From SBAX01 sp964646605 (lineage in GTDB: Bacteria; Planctomycetota; Phycisphaerae; UBA1845), in assembly GCA_964646605.1 (NCBI GenBank), contig CAZYEX010000082.1, positions 1-64,000 on the forward strand: 64,000 bases of DNA, in the 5' to 3' direction. The translations under genes were made by a program, and so were the position numbers. The notes beneath the pieces were generated by a model, which did not search any database, was not told the origin of the DNA, and was given only the letters and a program-made list of their open reading frames with translations. This document shows, one piece after another, positions 24,849 to 33,324 of this stretch (positions are counted from its first letter, which is position 1; every line of letters begins with the position of its first letter).

Positions 24849-25646
24849 GTGTCGCAGAACGTCGTGGAAGTGAAAGAGGAGCCCGGCGATCCTTTGGGCG
24901 GCGGCTCCGGGGAAAAGCGACACTTCACCGTCGAGTACATTGGAAAAACGAACAACCCCGATTTTCCGTTTACGATCGCAAATGAGGTTGTGGCGACGCA
25001 AGTCGGCTTGGCGTTGGGGTTGAATCTCCCGACCGTCATTACCGCTACCGTCGGCAATGAACCGATCGTACTGATACAATCGCTGGACCGCGACCTTGGA
25101 ATGCAGGCACCGCCGCCGCCCACGGCCGCGAAGCTCAAAACCTACGTAGACGAGCACCCGGATGAAGTTCATGGTGCGATTGTTTTCGATTTGTACGTGG
25201 CAAACAACGATCGTGCGTTCGGACCCCAACGCCGCAACGTTATGCTGAATGACCAGGGCAAGTTGGTTCTCATTGATCAGGGGAACGCGTGCTTCTACAG
25301 ACCGCGACCGATTGTTGGGATTCTCGCCGGCATCCCACGGCTTGACGCGGTCGAGAAGAGCCTACCCGCGATGTTTGACATGGACCATAAGGGCAACCAT
25401 TACCGCGGGTTCCTGACGAACTGGCAGTACGTAGAGAATTGGTGTGAGCGGATCCGAGCCTTGCCGGAGTTTCTCATCGCCGCTGCCGTTGGTCGGATCC
25501 CTGTGAACTTGGAACGACCCAGCGATGCCGAGCGACAACGGCTCATCGAATTTCTCCTTTCGCGGCGCGGGCGTTTGTTCGATCAAATAGTCCAGAATCG
25601 GTCCTATTTTCCCGGACTTCCGAAAAGGAAAAGGCGGCGATCATGA
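24849..25646 (+). CDS. HipA-like kinase-fold protein, partner of a DUF3037 protein
   Basis: About 265 residues from GTG at 24849, which has GGAGG 4 bases upstream. A TTG at 24795 has no ribosome binding site. It matches stand-alone HipA-like kinase domains: a phosphate-loop lysine in YIGKTNN (K33), catalytic Asp121 and Asn130 in VANNDRAFGPQRRNV, and metal-binding Asp143 in VLIDQGNAC. It is much shorter than HipA toxin (about 440) and lacks its N-terminal domain and a HipB repressor neighbour. The ATGA overlap with the next gene indicates co-translation. HipA phosphorylates glutamyl-tRNA synthetase, but the substrate here is unknown. Part of a small accessory two-gene unit. Confidence 0.7.
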   Translation: MSQNVVEVKEEPGDPLGGGSGEKRHFTVEYIGKTNNPDFPFTIANEVVATQVGLALGLNLPTVITATVGNEPIVLIQSLDRDLGMQAPPPPTAAKLKTYVDEHPDEVHGAIVFDLYVANNDRAFGPQRRNVMLNDQGKLVLIDQGNACFYRPRPIVGILAGIPRLDAVEKSLPAMFDMDHKGNHYRGFLTNWQYVENWCERIRALPEFLIAAAVGRIPVNLERPSDAERQRLIEFLLSRRGRLFDQIVQNRSYFPGLPKRKRRRS

Positions 25647-26497
25647 TCGATTATCGTTACGTGTTAATTCGGTATATTCCAAACCGTGAAAGAATGGAAC
25701 CGATCAACGTCGGAGTGATCCTGCAGGGTGGCGGGAGGCTGGAACACCAGTTTTCTCCGCACATAGCCAAACGTAAAGAGATCGACACCGGAGTGTTCCG
25801 GCAGTGGAAGCAATTCTTCAACGACGAAATCGTTGGCGCGGCGGCGCCTCTTTTTCAACCGGACCGTTCAAACTCGGAATTTCTGACGTACCTAGAACGG
25901 CTGTGCGAGGGTCCAGTGCTGCTTAGTCGTCCATTATCGCTAAGTGCCGATGAGACGCGCAGTTTCGCAGATGTTCTTGAATCGCTCTACCAGCGACTTG
26001 TTGCGCCTCCGGAACCGATGTCCTCCACGGTTGCTCCCTCCCCCACGGGCCGGTTGCGCCAGCTTGCAGAGGAGAAGAGATTCATCGACCGCGGAATGCG
26101 GAGGCTCGCTCACGTGATGATCGACGGGGCTCGGCTCTGGATTGCATACCGTCAGGTGCTCAATGGCGAAATCCTCGCGTACGATAAGGTCGAAGTCGCG
26201 AGCTCCAGCGGCTATACAGCCAACGAAATCGAAAGGTTGCCGACCATCCTAGGACACTTGCCGAGTTTTCTTGGAAAGAAGGTGAATGGAAAGGCGACGC
26301 GATATGTGCTCGTGGCTGACGAACTTTCGCAGCCGTTTACGGGGCAGCCGGAAGAGGAGTTTAAGATGTGGAAAGCCGACCTTGAGCAGTCGGTCGAAAA
26401 AATCCGGGAGCGTGGTGGGGACATTATCCGGTCCGCGCCCGAGGCCGAGCGGTTTGCCGATGAGATTGATGCGAAACTGCCGAAGTCCGCGACGTAG
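25643..26497 (+). CDS. DUF3037 family protein
   Basis: A 284-residue protein whose first 120 residues carry the DUF3037 signature: YRYVLIRYIPNRERMEPINVGVIL, then KEIDTGVFRQWKQFF. The remainder is mixed alpha/beta without recognised motifs. The start ATG overlaps the HipA-like stop by four bases. HipA-like kinase and DUF3037 genes are seen as neighbours in many bacteria, which suggests a joint function, but no experiment is known to me. A toxin-antitoxin-like or phage-defence role is speculation. Codon use is less GC-biased than in the housekeeping genes nearby, consistent with transfer. Confidence 0.7.
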   Translation: MIDYRYVLIRYIPNRERMEPINVGVILQGGGRLEHQFSPHIAKRKEIDTGVFRQWKQFFNDEIVGAAAPLFQPDRSNSEFLTYLERLCEGPVLLSRPLSLSADETRSFADVLESLYQRLVAPPEPMSSTVAPSPTGRLRQLAEEKRFIDRGMRRLAHVMIDGARLWIAYRQVLNGEILAYDKVEVASSSGYTANEIERLPTILGHLPSFLGKKVNGKATRYVLVADELSQPFTGQPEEEFKMWKADLEQSVEKIRERGGDIIRSAPEAERFADEIDAKLPKSAT

Positions 26498-27120
26498 CGG
26501 CGTCGGGTGCCTCCCGGCTGCGCGGATCGCGGCGCCCCGAAAGGGGTTCGGGCCCCGGAGCACGGTACAGCACCCATCAGGGGTGGCGCTATGTTGACCC
26601 CGCCCTTGCCCTTGCGGTTCGGACAGGGTCGATTGCTCGCGCCCGATCCGGTTCGGCGATCCGGCGCCTGTCCTTGGTAACTCGTAACCCGTAATTCCCG
26701 CCCGTCCCATCCGATTTCGACGTTTCTGCGTTTCAACGTTTCTGCCCTGATCGCTCCGCGATCACCCTACGACCGATCACCCCCCAAGTTATAGGGGTGG
26801 AAGGAGCGCCTCCGCGCTCGATGCGCGAAGCGCGGATAGCGGAATGCCAGGGCGACCGGCAAGATGCGGAGAGTGGACTTCATGTCACCTGTAACTGGTA
26901 ATTGGTCATTGGTAATTTGGTCTTACGTCATCGGCATTCCAGATTCGACCCTTCCCCAGGCTTCCTGGCGACCTGCGCAGCCTTTTCATGGTTCCCGCAG
27001 ACGCCGCCGCGCAAAAAAAAGATACGGAACGAACCCACTGGAAACCTACACTTCAACCGCGACCGAATCGGACCCTACCATCAGCGCCGGGATCGACAAT
27101 CGACAATTCGACGCGGACTG
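26498..27120. repeat. Gene-free stretch with text-like iterated repeats
   Basis: No supported gene in about 620 bases. It contains a possible degenerate copy of the 838 hairpin core (cagcacccatcaggggtggcgct near 26569). It also has iterated motifs ggtaactcgtaacccgtaat (26676-26695), gtaactggtaattggtcatt (26889-26908) and gggatcgacaatcgacaatt (27089-27108). These motifs look like slipped copies of short words. Confidence 0.5.
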
Positions 27121-30057
27121 TCATTCCTCCGCCAGGGAACGGACCGCGGAGTTGGGGTCGAGGCGGACGGCCTGGCGGGCGAGTTCCTTGGTTCGCGCCG
27201 TGTCCCCAAGTTTCTGGGCGGCGAGGGCGGCCCACTCGAAGTACTTGGCTTTCTTGGGATCGAGCTTGGTCAACATTTCGTACTCGCGGAGTGCCGTCTG
27301 TGTGTCACCGATCTGGTTGCTCACGTCGCCCAGGGCCTGGTGCACCTCCTCGCTGGAGGGGTCCATGGCCAGGGCCTGGCGGAACCAATAGCACGCGTCG
27401 CGGGTCTCGCCGCGTTTCCAAAGAATCATCCCCACCTTCTTGGGGACCGTAGCATCGCCGTGATCCATCCGCCCGATCTCGGTCAACTGGACCAGGGCCG
27501 CGTCCTCGTCGCCGCGCTCCAAATACACCCCGGCCAACGCTCCCCAACTGGCCGGATCGATGGGGCACAAACGCTGCAAACGCTTGAATGACTCGACCGC
27601 CAGATCCCATTCTTTTCGTCGCAGGAGAAGTTGCCCGAGCCGGCTATGTCCCGTGCGAGAGTCGGGATCCAGTCGAACCAACCGTTCGAGCAAGGGGAGA
27701 GCTTCGTCCTCGACGGATCGCCGCCGAGACTCGAGATCAGCCTTGCGGGCAAGTTCCATCAGGACCGCGGTGAGGGCTTCGAGGGCGTGGCGATCGTCGG
27801 GGTCGAGCGCTAGGGCCCGCCGCGCGGCGTTCATGGCCCGTTCGTAATCCGCCTCGTCCAGCTCCGCGCGGGCCAGCCGACCCAGAGCGTCGGCCGAAAC
27901 ATCCTCCTTCTCGGCCAGCAGTCGAAGTTCGCCCCGGTCGTCCGGTTTCGACAGATCGAAATGACACGCCCATCGGGGGATTTCCGCCCTCGCCCATTCG
28001 CCGAACTGCCGGTCGAACTCTTCGATTTTCAGATGAAAGATATCCTCGAACACTTGCGGCTGGGTGCGGGCGGCGCGGAACTGGCGGATCATGGCGGCGA
28101 TAGAGTCGTAACCGAAGCGCTCCACGATGTATTCGATCATCCATTCGCTTTGGGCGTAGGCCATTTGTCGGTCGCTGGGTTTGCGCGGACGCATGAAACC
28201 CCAGTCGATGGATTCGAGGGTGAAGAGTCGATCGCGGCGCAAGGCGTCGGCCAGGAGTTCGCACCACATGAAATGGCGCGGGGCGTCCTCCTCGTAGACG
28301 GCCAGCCCCTCGGTGAACCAATGCGGGATGCGATTCTCCGTGGCCGCGAGGGTTACGGTGTGGGTGAACTCGTGTTTGAGCACACGGCCCAGGTGATACG
28401 GCCCCATCAACTCCGTCGATTCCCGCGGCGAGGAGAGGGCGATGACGTGCCCGGTGCAGGCGCCCACGGTGTGAATCCACGGCTTGCCGGTGATGCGCAC
28501 TCCGAAGGCCCGCTGGGTGGGAAAAATTTCGATGATGGTCTTGAACGGAAGCTCGGTTCCGAAATCGCCGGTCACGGCCTCGTAGATCGGCTCCAGGATC
28601 GTGCCCGCGTATTCACCCAATCCAGGGTCTTGGGCGGAGTCATACTTGATGATGAAATGCTCGGTCTCGTGCCGCGCGAACCGGTGCAGTCGATCAAGGA
28701 GTTCGAGGGTGAACTTGGTGCGTTCGTTGTAGGTATCGAGGGCCCAGGCGGCGTCGAGGGCGTCGCGGGCTTTGTCTTCCGGTCCCCACTGCATGTACAT
28801 CATGCCCAGTTCCGTGCGGGCGTTGGCGTCGGTGGGGTCGAGTTCGATGGCCCGCAAGTACTCGCGCTCCGAGGATTCAAACTGTCGGATCGCGGAGAGA
28901 GCGTCGGCCAGGGTGCGGTGGAACAGGGCGCAACGCGGATTGATCGCCTCGACGCGGGCCTTCATCTGTTCGACCATTTGTTGGTCGTAGCGGCACGCCG
29001 CAGCCGCCGCGGCCAGAGAAAGGGCCTTCAGGTCGTGGGGGTTGATCGAAAGCGCCCGCTGCGAAGCCTCACGGGATTGTTCGTAGCGTCGTTCGAGCAG
29101 CAGCTTCTTGGCCAGCAGATGCAGGGCCGGAGCGAAGTTCGGATTGATTTGCAGGGCCTCGTTGACCCGCTTTTCGACCTCCTCGAAGCCCCAGTCCTCG
29201 AGCGCCACCTCGCCGAGTCCCACGTGGGCTTCGGGCAGATGAGGGTTGATCCGCAAGGCGGCTTGATAATCCGAAACGCTGCCGTCCTTCTCGTCGTTGT
29301 TGAACTTCTCGCGCAGCAAATCACCCGCGACGATCCGCGCCGGCCAGTAGCCGCGGTCCAGGCGAGTGTAGGCGGGTTGCAACATCTCGTTGAGCACGTG
29401 TTCCGTGCGCCGTCCGATTTCCGTACCGGTGAGCACGCTGAAGCGGTAGAAGCCCAAGGCCGAGTCCGTCATCCACCCCGCATCCTTGGGAAGCTCGCCG
29501 CGCTCCACGACCTGACGATCGAACCAGCGATAGGTCTCGACGGCCTCCTCTCGCCGACCGAGATACTCTTGCAGTTGCCCCAAGAGGAGCCGCGCACCCG
29601 CGTACCCCGTATCGACCTTGATCGCCTCGACGAGTTGTTGCTCGGCTTCGGCATAACGACCCCCGCGCAGGTAAAGCTCCGCCAGCAAGCGCCGCCACTC
29701 GAAACTCGACTCAGCCTTGAGCGCCTCCAACGCCGTGAGGGCCTCGTCATACTTGCCCACCTGCATTCGGCATCGGGCGAGCCCGATCCCGGCGGGGATC
29801 GCGTCTTGCGGCTCGACGGCGAGCTTCTCGAACGCCTCCGCCGCCGCGTCGTACGAGCCCTGCATTAAAAGCTCGCCGGCCTCGGTGAGGGTGGGAGCGC
29901 CCGCTGGCGACGGTGAACCCGAGCGCGGCACCTCACTAGACGAGGGCGCCGCGACCAGCAGGCTCATCGCCAGCGCGGGGGCCAGGAAGCGGGTTGGATG
30001 GATGATGACTTGCAATGCCTTTGCGATCCGGGCAGGCACGGTGAATCGTGGCGACAC
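27121..30057 (-). CDS. Large TPR protein with a gluzincin metallopeptidase domain
   Basis: A 978-residue protein with an N-terminal hydrophobic segment (about residues 20-45) suggesting export. It has TPR arrays before and after a central peptidase domain of the MA-like family. The zinc motif is His562-Glu563-x-x-His566 in LKHEFTHTVTL, followed about 16 residues later by FTEGLAVYEED, whose Glu is the expected third ligand. Planctomycetes carry many such TPR-peptidase proteins, and their substrates are unknown. The start is GTG at 30057, directly after the stop of the HigA-like antitoxin (TGAGTG). This may couple translation, although the functions look unrelated. A 635-codon plus-strand frame here is an antisense shadow. 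Confidence 0.85.
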   Translation of the reverse strand: MSPRFTVPARIAKALQVIIHPTRFLAPALAMSLLVAAPSSSEVPRSGSPSPAGAPTLTEAGELLMQGSYDAAAEAFEKLAVEPQDAIPAGIGLARCRMQVGKYDEALTALEALKAESSFEWRRLLAELYLRGGRYAEAEQQLVEAIKVDTGYAGARLLLGQLQEYLGRREEAVETYRWFDRQVVERGELPKDAGWMTDSALGFYRFSVLTGTEIGRRTEHVLNEMLQPAYTRLDRGYWPARIVAGDLLREKFNNDEKDGSVSDYQAALRINPHLPEAHVGLGEVALEDWGFEEVEKRVNEALQINPNFAPALHLLAKKLLLERRYEQSREASQRALSINPHDLKALSLAAAAAACRYDQQMVEQMKARVEAINPRCALFHRTLADALSAIRQFESSEREYLRAIELDPTDANARTELGMMYMQWGPEDKARDALDAAWALDTYNERTKFTLELLDRLHRFARHETEHFIIKYDSAQDPGLGEYAGTILEPIYEAVTGDFGTELPFKTIIEIFPTQRAFGVRITGKPWIHTVGACTGHVIALSSPRESTELMGPYHLGRVLKHEFTHTVTLAATENRIPHWFTEGLAVYEEDAPRHFMWCELLADALRRDRLFTLESIDWGFMRPRKPSDRQMAYAQSEWMIEYIVERFGYDSIAAMIRQFRAARTQPQVFEDIFHLKIEEFDRQFGEWARAEIPRWACHFDLSKPDDRGELRLLAEKEDVSADALGRLARAELDEADYERAMNAARRALALDPDDRHALEALTAVLMELARKADLESRRRSVEDEALPLLERLVRLDPDSRTGHSRLGQLLLRRKEWDLAVESFKRLQRLCPIDPASWGALAGVYLERGDEDAALVQLTEIGRMDHGDATVPKKVGMILWKRGETRDACYWFRQALAMDPSSEEVHQALGDVSNQIGDTQTALREYEMLTKLDPKKAKYFEWAALAAQKLGDTARTKELARQAVRLDPNSAVRSLAEE

Positions 30058-30450
30058 TCAACGTGTCCGCGTTTTCCTCGATACGAACCGGAGATCAAGC
30101 CTCTGGCCCAGGGAGTCGGCGATCCGGTGAAGCATGGAAAGGGAATGCCCTTCATAGTCCGCGTCCTCGAGACGAGCAATCACGGACTGTTTCGTTCCTG
30201 CCAAATCGGCAAGCTCCTGCTGCGTCAGACCCGCAGTCGTCCGCGCGTCGCAAATCATCTGAGCTACGCGGACGTTGACGGTTTCTCCCTCGATCATAGA
30301 GCGCAACGCGCGGTCGTCTCCGGTGATTCGGTCAAGAACGGTGAGGGCGTCGACCGGGTTACGCTTCTTCGAAGCCGAGACCGTACGTGTGCCGCCTCGG
30401 GTTCCTGTGGAAAGCCTCCTTCCGTTGGATCGCCCGCTCGATGTCGACAT
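30058..30450 (-). CDS. higA: HigA-type antitoxin, HTH repressor
   Basis: About 130 residues from ATG at 30450, which has AAGGAGG 6 bases upstream. The XRE helix-turn-helix covers residues 70-125 (DARTTAGLTQQELADLAGTKQSVIARLEDADYEGHSLSML), closely following the pattern of HigA antitoxins of the Gp49-like toxin class. The start lies inside the 3' end of the toxin gene, giving an overlap of about 92 bases, which is longer than usual. The first 25 residues (Ser/Gly/Arg-rich) may be dispensable. It should neutralise the upstream toxin and repress the pair's promoter. Confidence 0.82.
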   Translation of the reverse strand: MSTSSGRSNGRRLSTGTRGGTRTVSASKKRNPVDALTVLDRITGDDRALRSMIEGETVNVRVAQMICDARTTAGLTQQELADLAGTKQSVIARLEDADYEGHSLSMLHRIADSLGQRLDLRFVSRKTRTR

Positions 30451-30760
30451 CCCCAACCTCCTTCTCTTTGGTCAGGGCGTGGACCAAGTCGGCGACGCCC
30501 TTCCCGTGAAAAAAGTATCGTAGCCGATAGTTCACGTGCCCCTCGCGCACCCGCAACTCGAAGATTCCATCCCGAAGATAATCGGCCATAGGTCGCCGCA
30601 GCTCGTGCCCGATTTCCGAAAGCACCCGCACGCGGGCCACGCATTTCGCGTATGCCATACGGTTTCGGCGACGCGACTCCCACAACCAGTCGACGACCGC
30701 CGCGTAGAGCGGTATTCGCGATGACGAAAGAACTCCTCGCAGGCTCACCCACATCCCCAT
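30359..30760 (-). CDS. higB: HigB/Gp49-like toxin (RelE superfamily)
   Basis: A 133-residue protein. The RelE/Gp49 core is clear: VLSEIGHELRRPMADYLRDGIFELRVREGHVNYRLRYFF followed by ALTKEKEV and FHRNPRRHTYG. Family toxins are ribosome-dependent mRNA endonucleases. Toxin before antitoxin is the HigBA order. Two in-frame ATGs (30760 and 30754) are possible starts. The N-terminal 20 residues are less family-like. Location directly upstream of a metallopeptidase suggests a passenger module inserted at this site. Confidence 0.82.
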   Translation of the reverse strand: MGMWVSLRGVLSSSRIPLYAAVVDWLWESRRRNRMAYAKCVARVRVLSEIGHELRRPMADYLRDGIFELRVREGHVNYRLRYFFHGKGVADLVHALTKEKEVGDVDIERAIQRKEAFHRNPRRHTYGLGFEEA

Positions 30761-31394
30761 GACTCCCCAGCGCCGAAAGACGGAGCCTACAGTTCGCGAC
30801 GCGTTTTAGCCAGCGCCGCCCGTATGGGGTCCTCAGACTTGGATCTTGGGTTCTCATCCGCACGTGGGACCCGCGGGGAGACTCCGCGGCCACGAAATGT
30901 CAATCGAGTGGCACTATCCGCTCGCAGGAGAACTCGGTGGCGGTTGACCGAGGGTACTCGAAGCCCCTTGCGGCTCAGACAATTGACGATCCCGTCGTCG
31001 CCAGCCTTGGCCGGAGCACCGCCCGCGCCTCCAAGACCACGCCGGGGGGCTTGTAACCGACCTTCTCAGGCCGACAGGGGATCATTGCCCGACGGTTTTG
31101 AGTTCGATGCCCCCAAATCGACGGTCGGGGAGCGAATTCTCGGCGCGGTGGCGGTGAAGTCTTTCAGTAGAGTCCCGCTGAACGGACCATCCCAGTCAAG
31201 GTCCGCTTCATCCGTGGAGCGAAGAAGGTTGTCGTCGGCGGACCCCCTCAGCCCACCGGAATGTCACAGTGACGGCACTTAAACGAGGGACGGTCCATTG
31301 CATAGGTGACTGTCCCTGGGTCCTCTGGGTGTCGGAACCATCCTTGCCCGTCCCACGGTACTCCGTAATACTCCCGCGCCGCCCGGCGTGCCGT
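30761..31394. other. Intergenic stretch, no gene recognised
   Basis: About 630 bases between the toxin gene and the end of the aspartic protease gene. TTGACA occurs upstream of the toxin on the minus strand near 30898, but I see no matching -10. I find no supported gene and no clear terminator. Confidence 0.4.
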
Positions 31395-32576
31395 TCATTG
31401 CACCGCCAGAAGCATGTCGAAAGTGATTTGCCGCATGGCCCCGTCGCGGCGGACGTCAAGGCGGATCGTGCCCGGTTTCTCGAAAATCGTTCGCCACTGC
31501 TGCACATCATAGCCGCTCATCGGTTTGCCGTTGGCAGCGACGATCAGGTCGCCTTCTTTCAGTCCTGCCAGCGCCGCGGGAAGTCCGTCCAGCGCGTACC
31601 AGACTTTTCGACCATCGGCCGTGGGCTTGGCTCCGAACCCGGCCGTGTAACGTGGCTCGATCGTGATCGGCGCGGTGCCCCACCGTGCGAACCGCACGGT
31701 CTTTTCCCCTTGATCAAACGTGATCGCAAAATGCTTGAAGATTTGGTAACCGATCACCGAGCGCTGGCCCATGAAGTTGAAAATCGGCTCTTGAATTTCG
31801 TGCCGCCCCAACATGACGGCACCGTCCATCCGCGCGTCGCGCTGAACGGTCGCGGAGTTCATCCTCCGAACCATGCCAATGGGCTTTGGCGCGCCCTTGG
31901 TCCGAACCTTACCCTCCAAATCCGCAGCCAAGATGCCGCCCATCGCAGCCCCGGTATCAAGCATGACCGGAGTTTCCACGCCCGTTATCTTCAACTTGAC
32001 CCAGGGAATTTGTTGATCGTCCACAAATTCATATTCAAGGATGTCCTGGCCGTCGGCGGGGGGTAGCGTTCCCACTTCCAGAATGAGCTTTCCCCTCGGG
32101 TAATCAAACGTGACCAGGCAATCCGCGAACGTGCTAAACGCGAGTACGCCGTCCGGGCCGTCCTGCTGATCGTGCCACACTGCATCGAGATCGCCGATGA
32201 CGGCTATGCTGTCGAAAAATATGGCGCTGCCGATGCCGATTCGATCAACGGCAACAAGTGACATTTCTTTCGGGGCTTGCCCTGACGCATCGCTGGTGAG
32301 CGCCTTACCGATCGTTTTCAGATTCAATTTCTTCGCAAGGTCGTCGTCGATGACCGTGCCGCCTGCGCCCGAATCCACGACAAACGGGAAAGGACCTTGA
32401 CCGTTGATGGTCAGCTCAATGATGGGGCGACGAATCGATATATCCATCGGCACTTCGATGTGTGGCTCTTTGAGTTGGGCGCGCGGCGGATGCACATGCG
32501 CAGCCGCTGGCGCCACGAAATGAGTCAGCATGACCAAAACGACGCCTTGGAAAGTTCGGACGGTATTCTCGCGCAT
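31395..32576 (-). CDS. Secreted retropepsin-like aspartic protease with PDZ domain
   Basis: A 393-residue protein from ATG at 32576, which has GGAG 7 bases upstream. A much longer frame reaching 33548 is only the shadow of rpmE and prfA. Residues 1-25 form a signal peptide. Two aspartic protease lobes are visible: FVVDSGAGGTVIDDDLAKKL and VETPVMLDTGAAMGGIL, each with the catalytic Asp-Ser/Thr-Gly. The C-terminal 90 residues are a PDZ-like domain (DGLPAALAGLKEGDLIVAANGKPMSGYDVQQW) that would bind peptide C-termini. This architecture is common in exported bacterial aspartyl proteases. The substrate is unknown. Confidence 0.85.
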   Translation of the reverse strand: MRENTVRTFQGVVLVMLTHFVAPAAAHVHPPRAQLKEPHIEVPMDISIRRPIIELTINGQGPFPFVVDSGAGGTVIDDDLAKKLNLKTIGKALTSDASGQAPKEMSLVAVDRIGIGSAIFFDSIAVIGDLDAVWHDQQDGPDGVLAFSTFADCLVTFDYPRGKLILEVGTLPPADGQDILEYEFVDDQQIPWVKLKITGVETPVMLDTGAAMGGILAADLEGKVRTKGAPKPIGMVRRMNSATVQRDARMDGAVMLGRHEIQEPIFNFMGQRSVIGYQIFKHFAITFDQGEKTVRFARWGTAPITIEPRYTAGFGAKPTADGRKVWYALDGLPAALAGLKEGDLIVAANGKPMSGYDVQQWRTIFEKPGTIRLDVRRDGAMRQITFDMLLAVQ

Positions 32577-32838
32577 GACCTGTCTCCGTTTTGAGGATGC
32601 GTTGTCTCCATTCATCAAACAAATCAACAGACGGATCAAGCGACGAAAACCGGTCGCCGAGTTTGTTGGGAACTGTCGTCGAGAAACAGTGTCAGGATGA
32701 CTTTTCAGACTACCCGAGCCGCCTTGCCGCGTCCCAAGACCCCTTGACCACCCCTGAGAGGGGGGACGACGGCTTGGATCCCTCCCGACGGCGGGTCCGG
32801 AGGCATCGAACCCCCCATTTCCAAGGTCGGCGCAGGGG

Positions 32839-32866
32839 TTGCAAAAGGGATCGGCCCGGGTATAGT
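32839..32866 (+). promoter_or_regulatory. Promoter of rpmE
   Basis: TTGCAA at 32839-32844, a 16-base spacer and TATAGT at 32861-32866, about 40 bases before the rpmE ATG. Confidence 0.55.
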
Positions 32867-32906
32867 GGGCCGCCAAGAACGTTGTGGAAGAAGGGTGCAG
32901 GAAACC

Positions 32907-33161
32907 ATGAAAAAAGAGATTCATCCGAAGTACATGAAGTGCAAGGTGCATTGCGGCTGCGGGGAGTCGTGGGAAACGCGGAGCACGGTGCCGGAAATCA
33001 AGATCGAGATCTGCTCCTCGTGCCATCCCTATTTTCGGGGTGGGACGGGGAAGCTGATCGACACGCTGGGCCGTGTTGACCGCTTCACCAAGAAGTTCGG
33101 CAGCGACTACTTCGCCAAGGGGGGCAAGAAGCAGCCCGCCGCCACCGCCGCACGCGGGTAG
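32907..33161 (+). CDS. rpmE: 50S ribosomal protein L31 (zinc-binding type)
   Basis: An 84-residue protein starting MKKEIHPKYMKCKVHCGCG. AGGA lies 5 bases before ATG. The zinc ligands CGCG and ICSSCHPYFRG are present, so this is the C+ form that stores zinc and bridges the ribosomal subunits. Residues 35-60 contain the conserved ICSSCHPYFRGGTGKLIDTLGRVDRF core. prfA follows 163 bases downstream, the usual rpmE-prfA order. Confidence 0.95.
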   Translation: MKKEIHPKYMKCKVHCGCGESWETRSTVPEIKIEICSSCHPYFRGGTGKLIDTLGRVDRFTKKFGSDYFAKGGKKQPAATAARG

Positions 33162-33324
33162 CTGGATTCCAAGAGGCGTTCCACGCGCGAGGACGGCTGC
33201 GGTGCGTCCTGCGCGTGGTTCTTTTTTAGGTCGCCGCGGTGGTGGGTCGATGGTACGAAAGACGGATCCCACGGAGTAGGCGAAACGGCCACCGCCCCGG
33301 GTCGCGTCCGGCGCAAGTGACACG

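Noticed and set aside
27961..29868. A 635-codon plus-strand open frame
   Set aside because: It is exactly antisense to the TPR metallopeptidase and has no recognisable domain or ribosome binding site. Long antisense frames are expected at this GC content.
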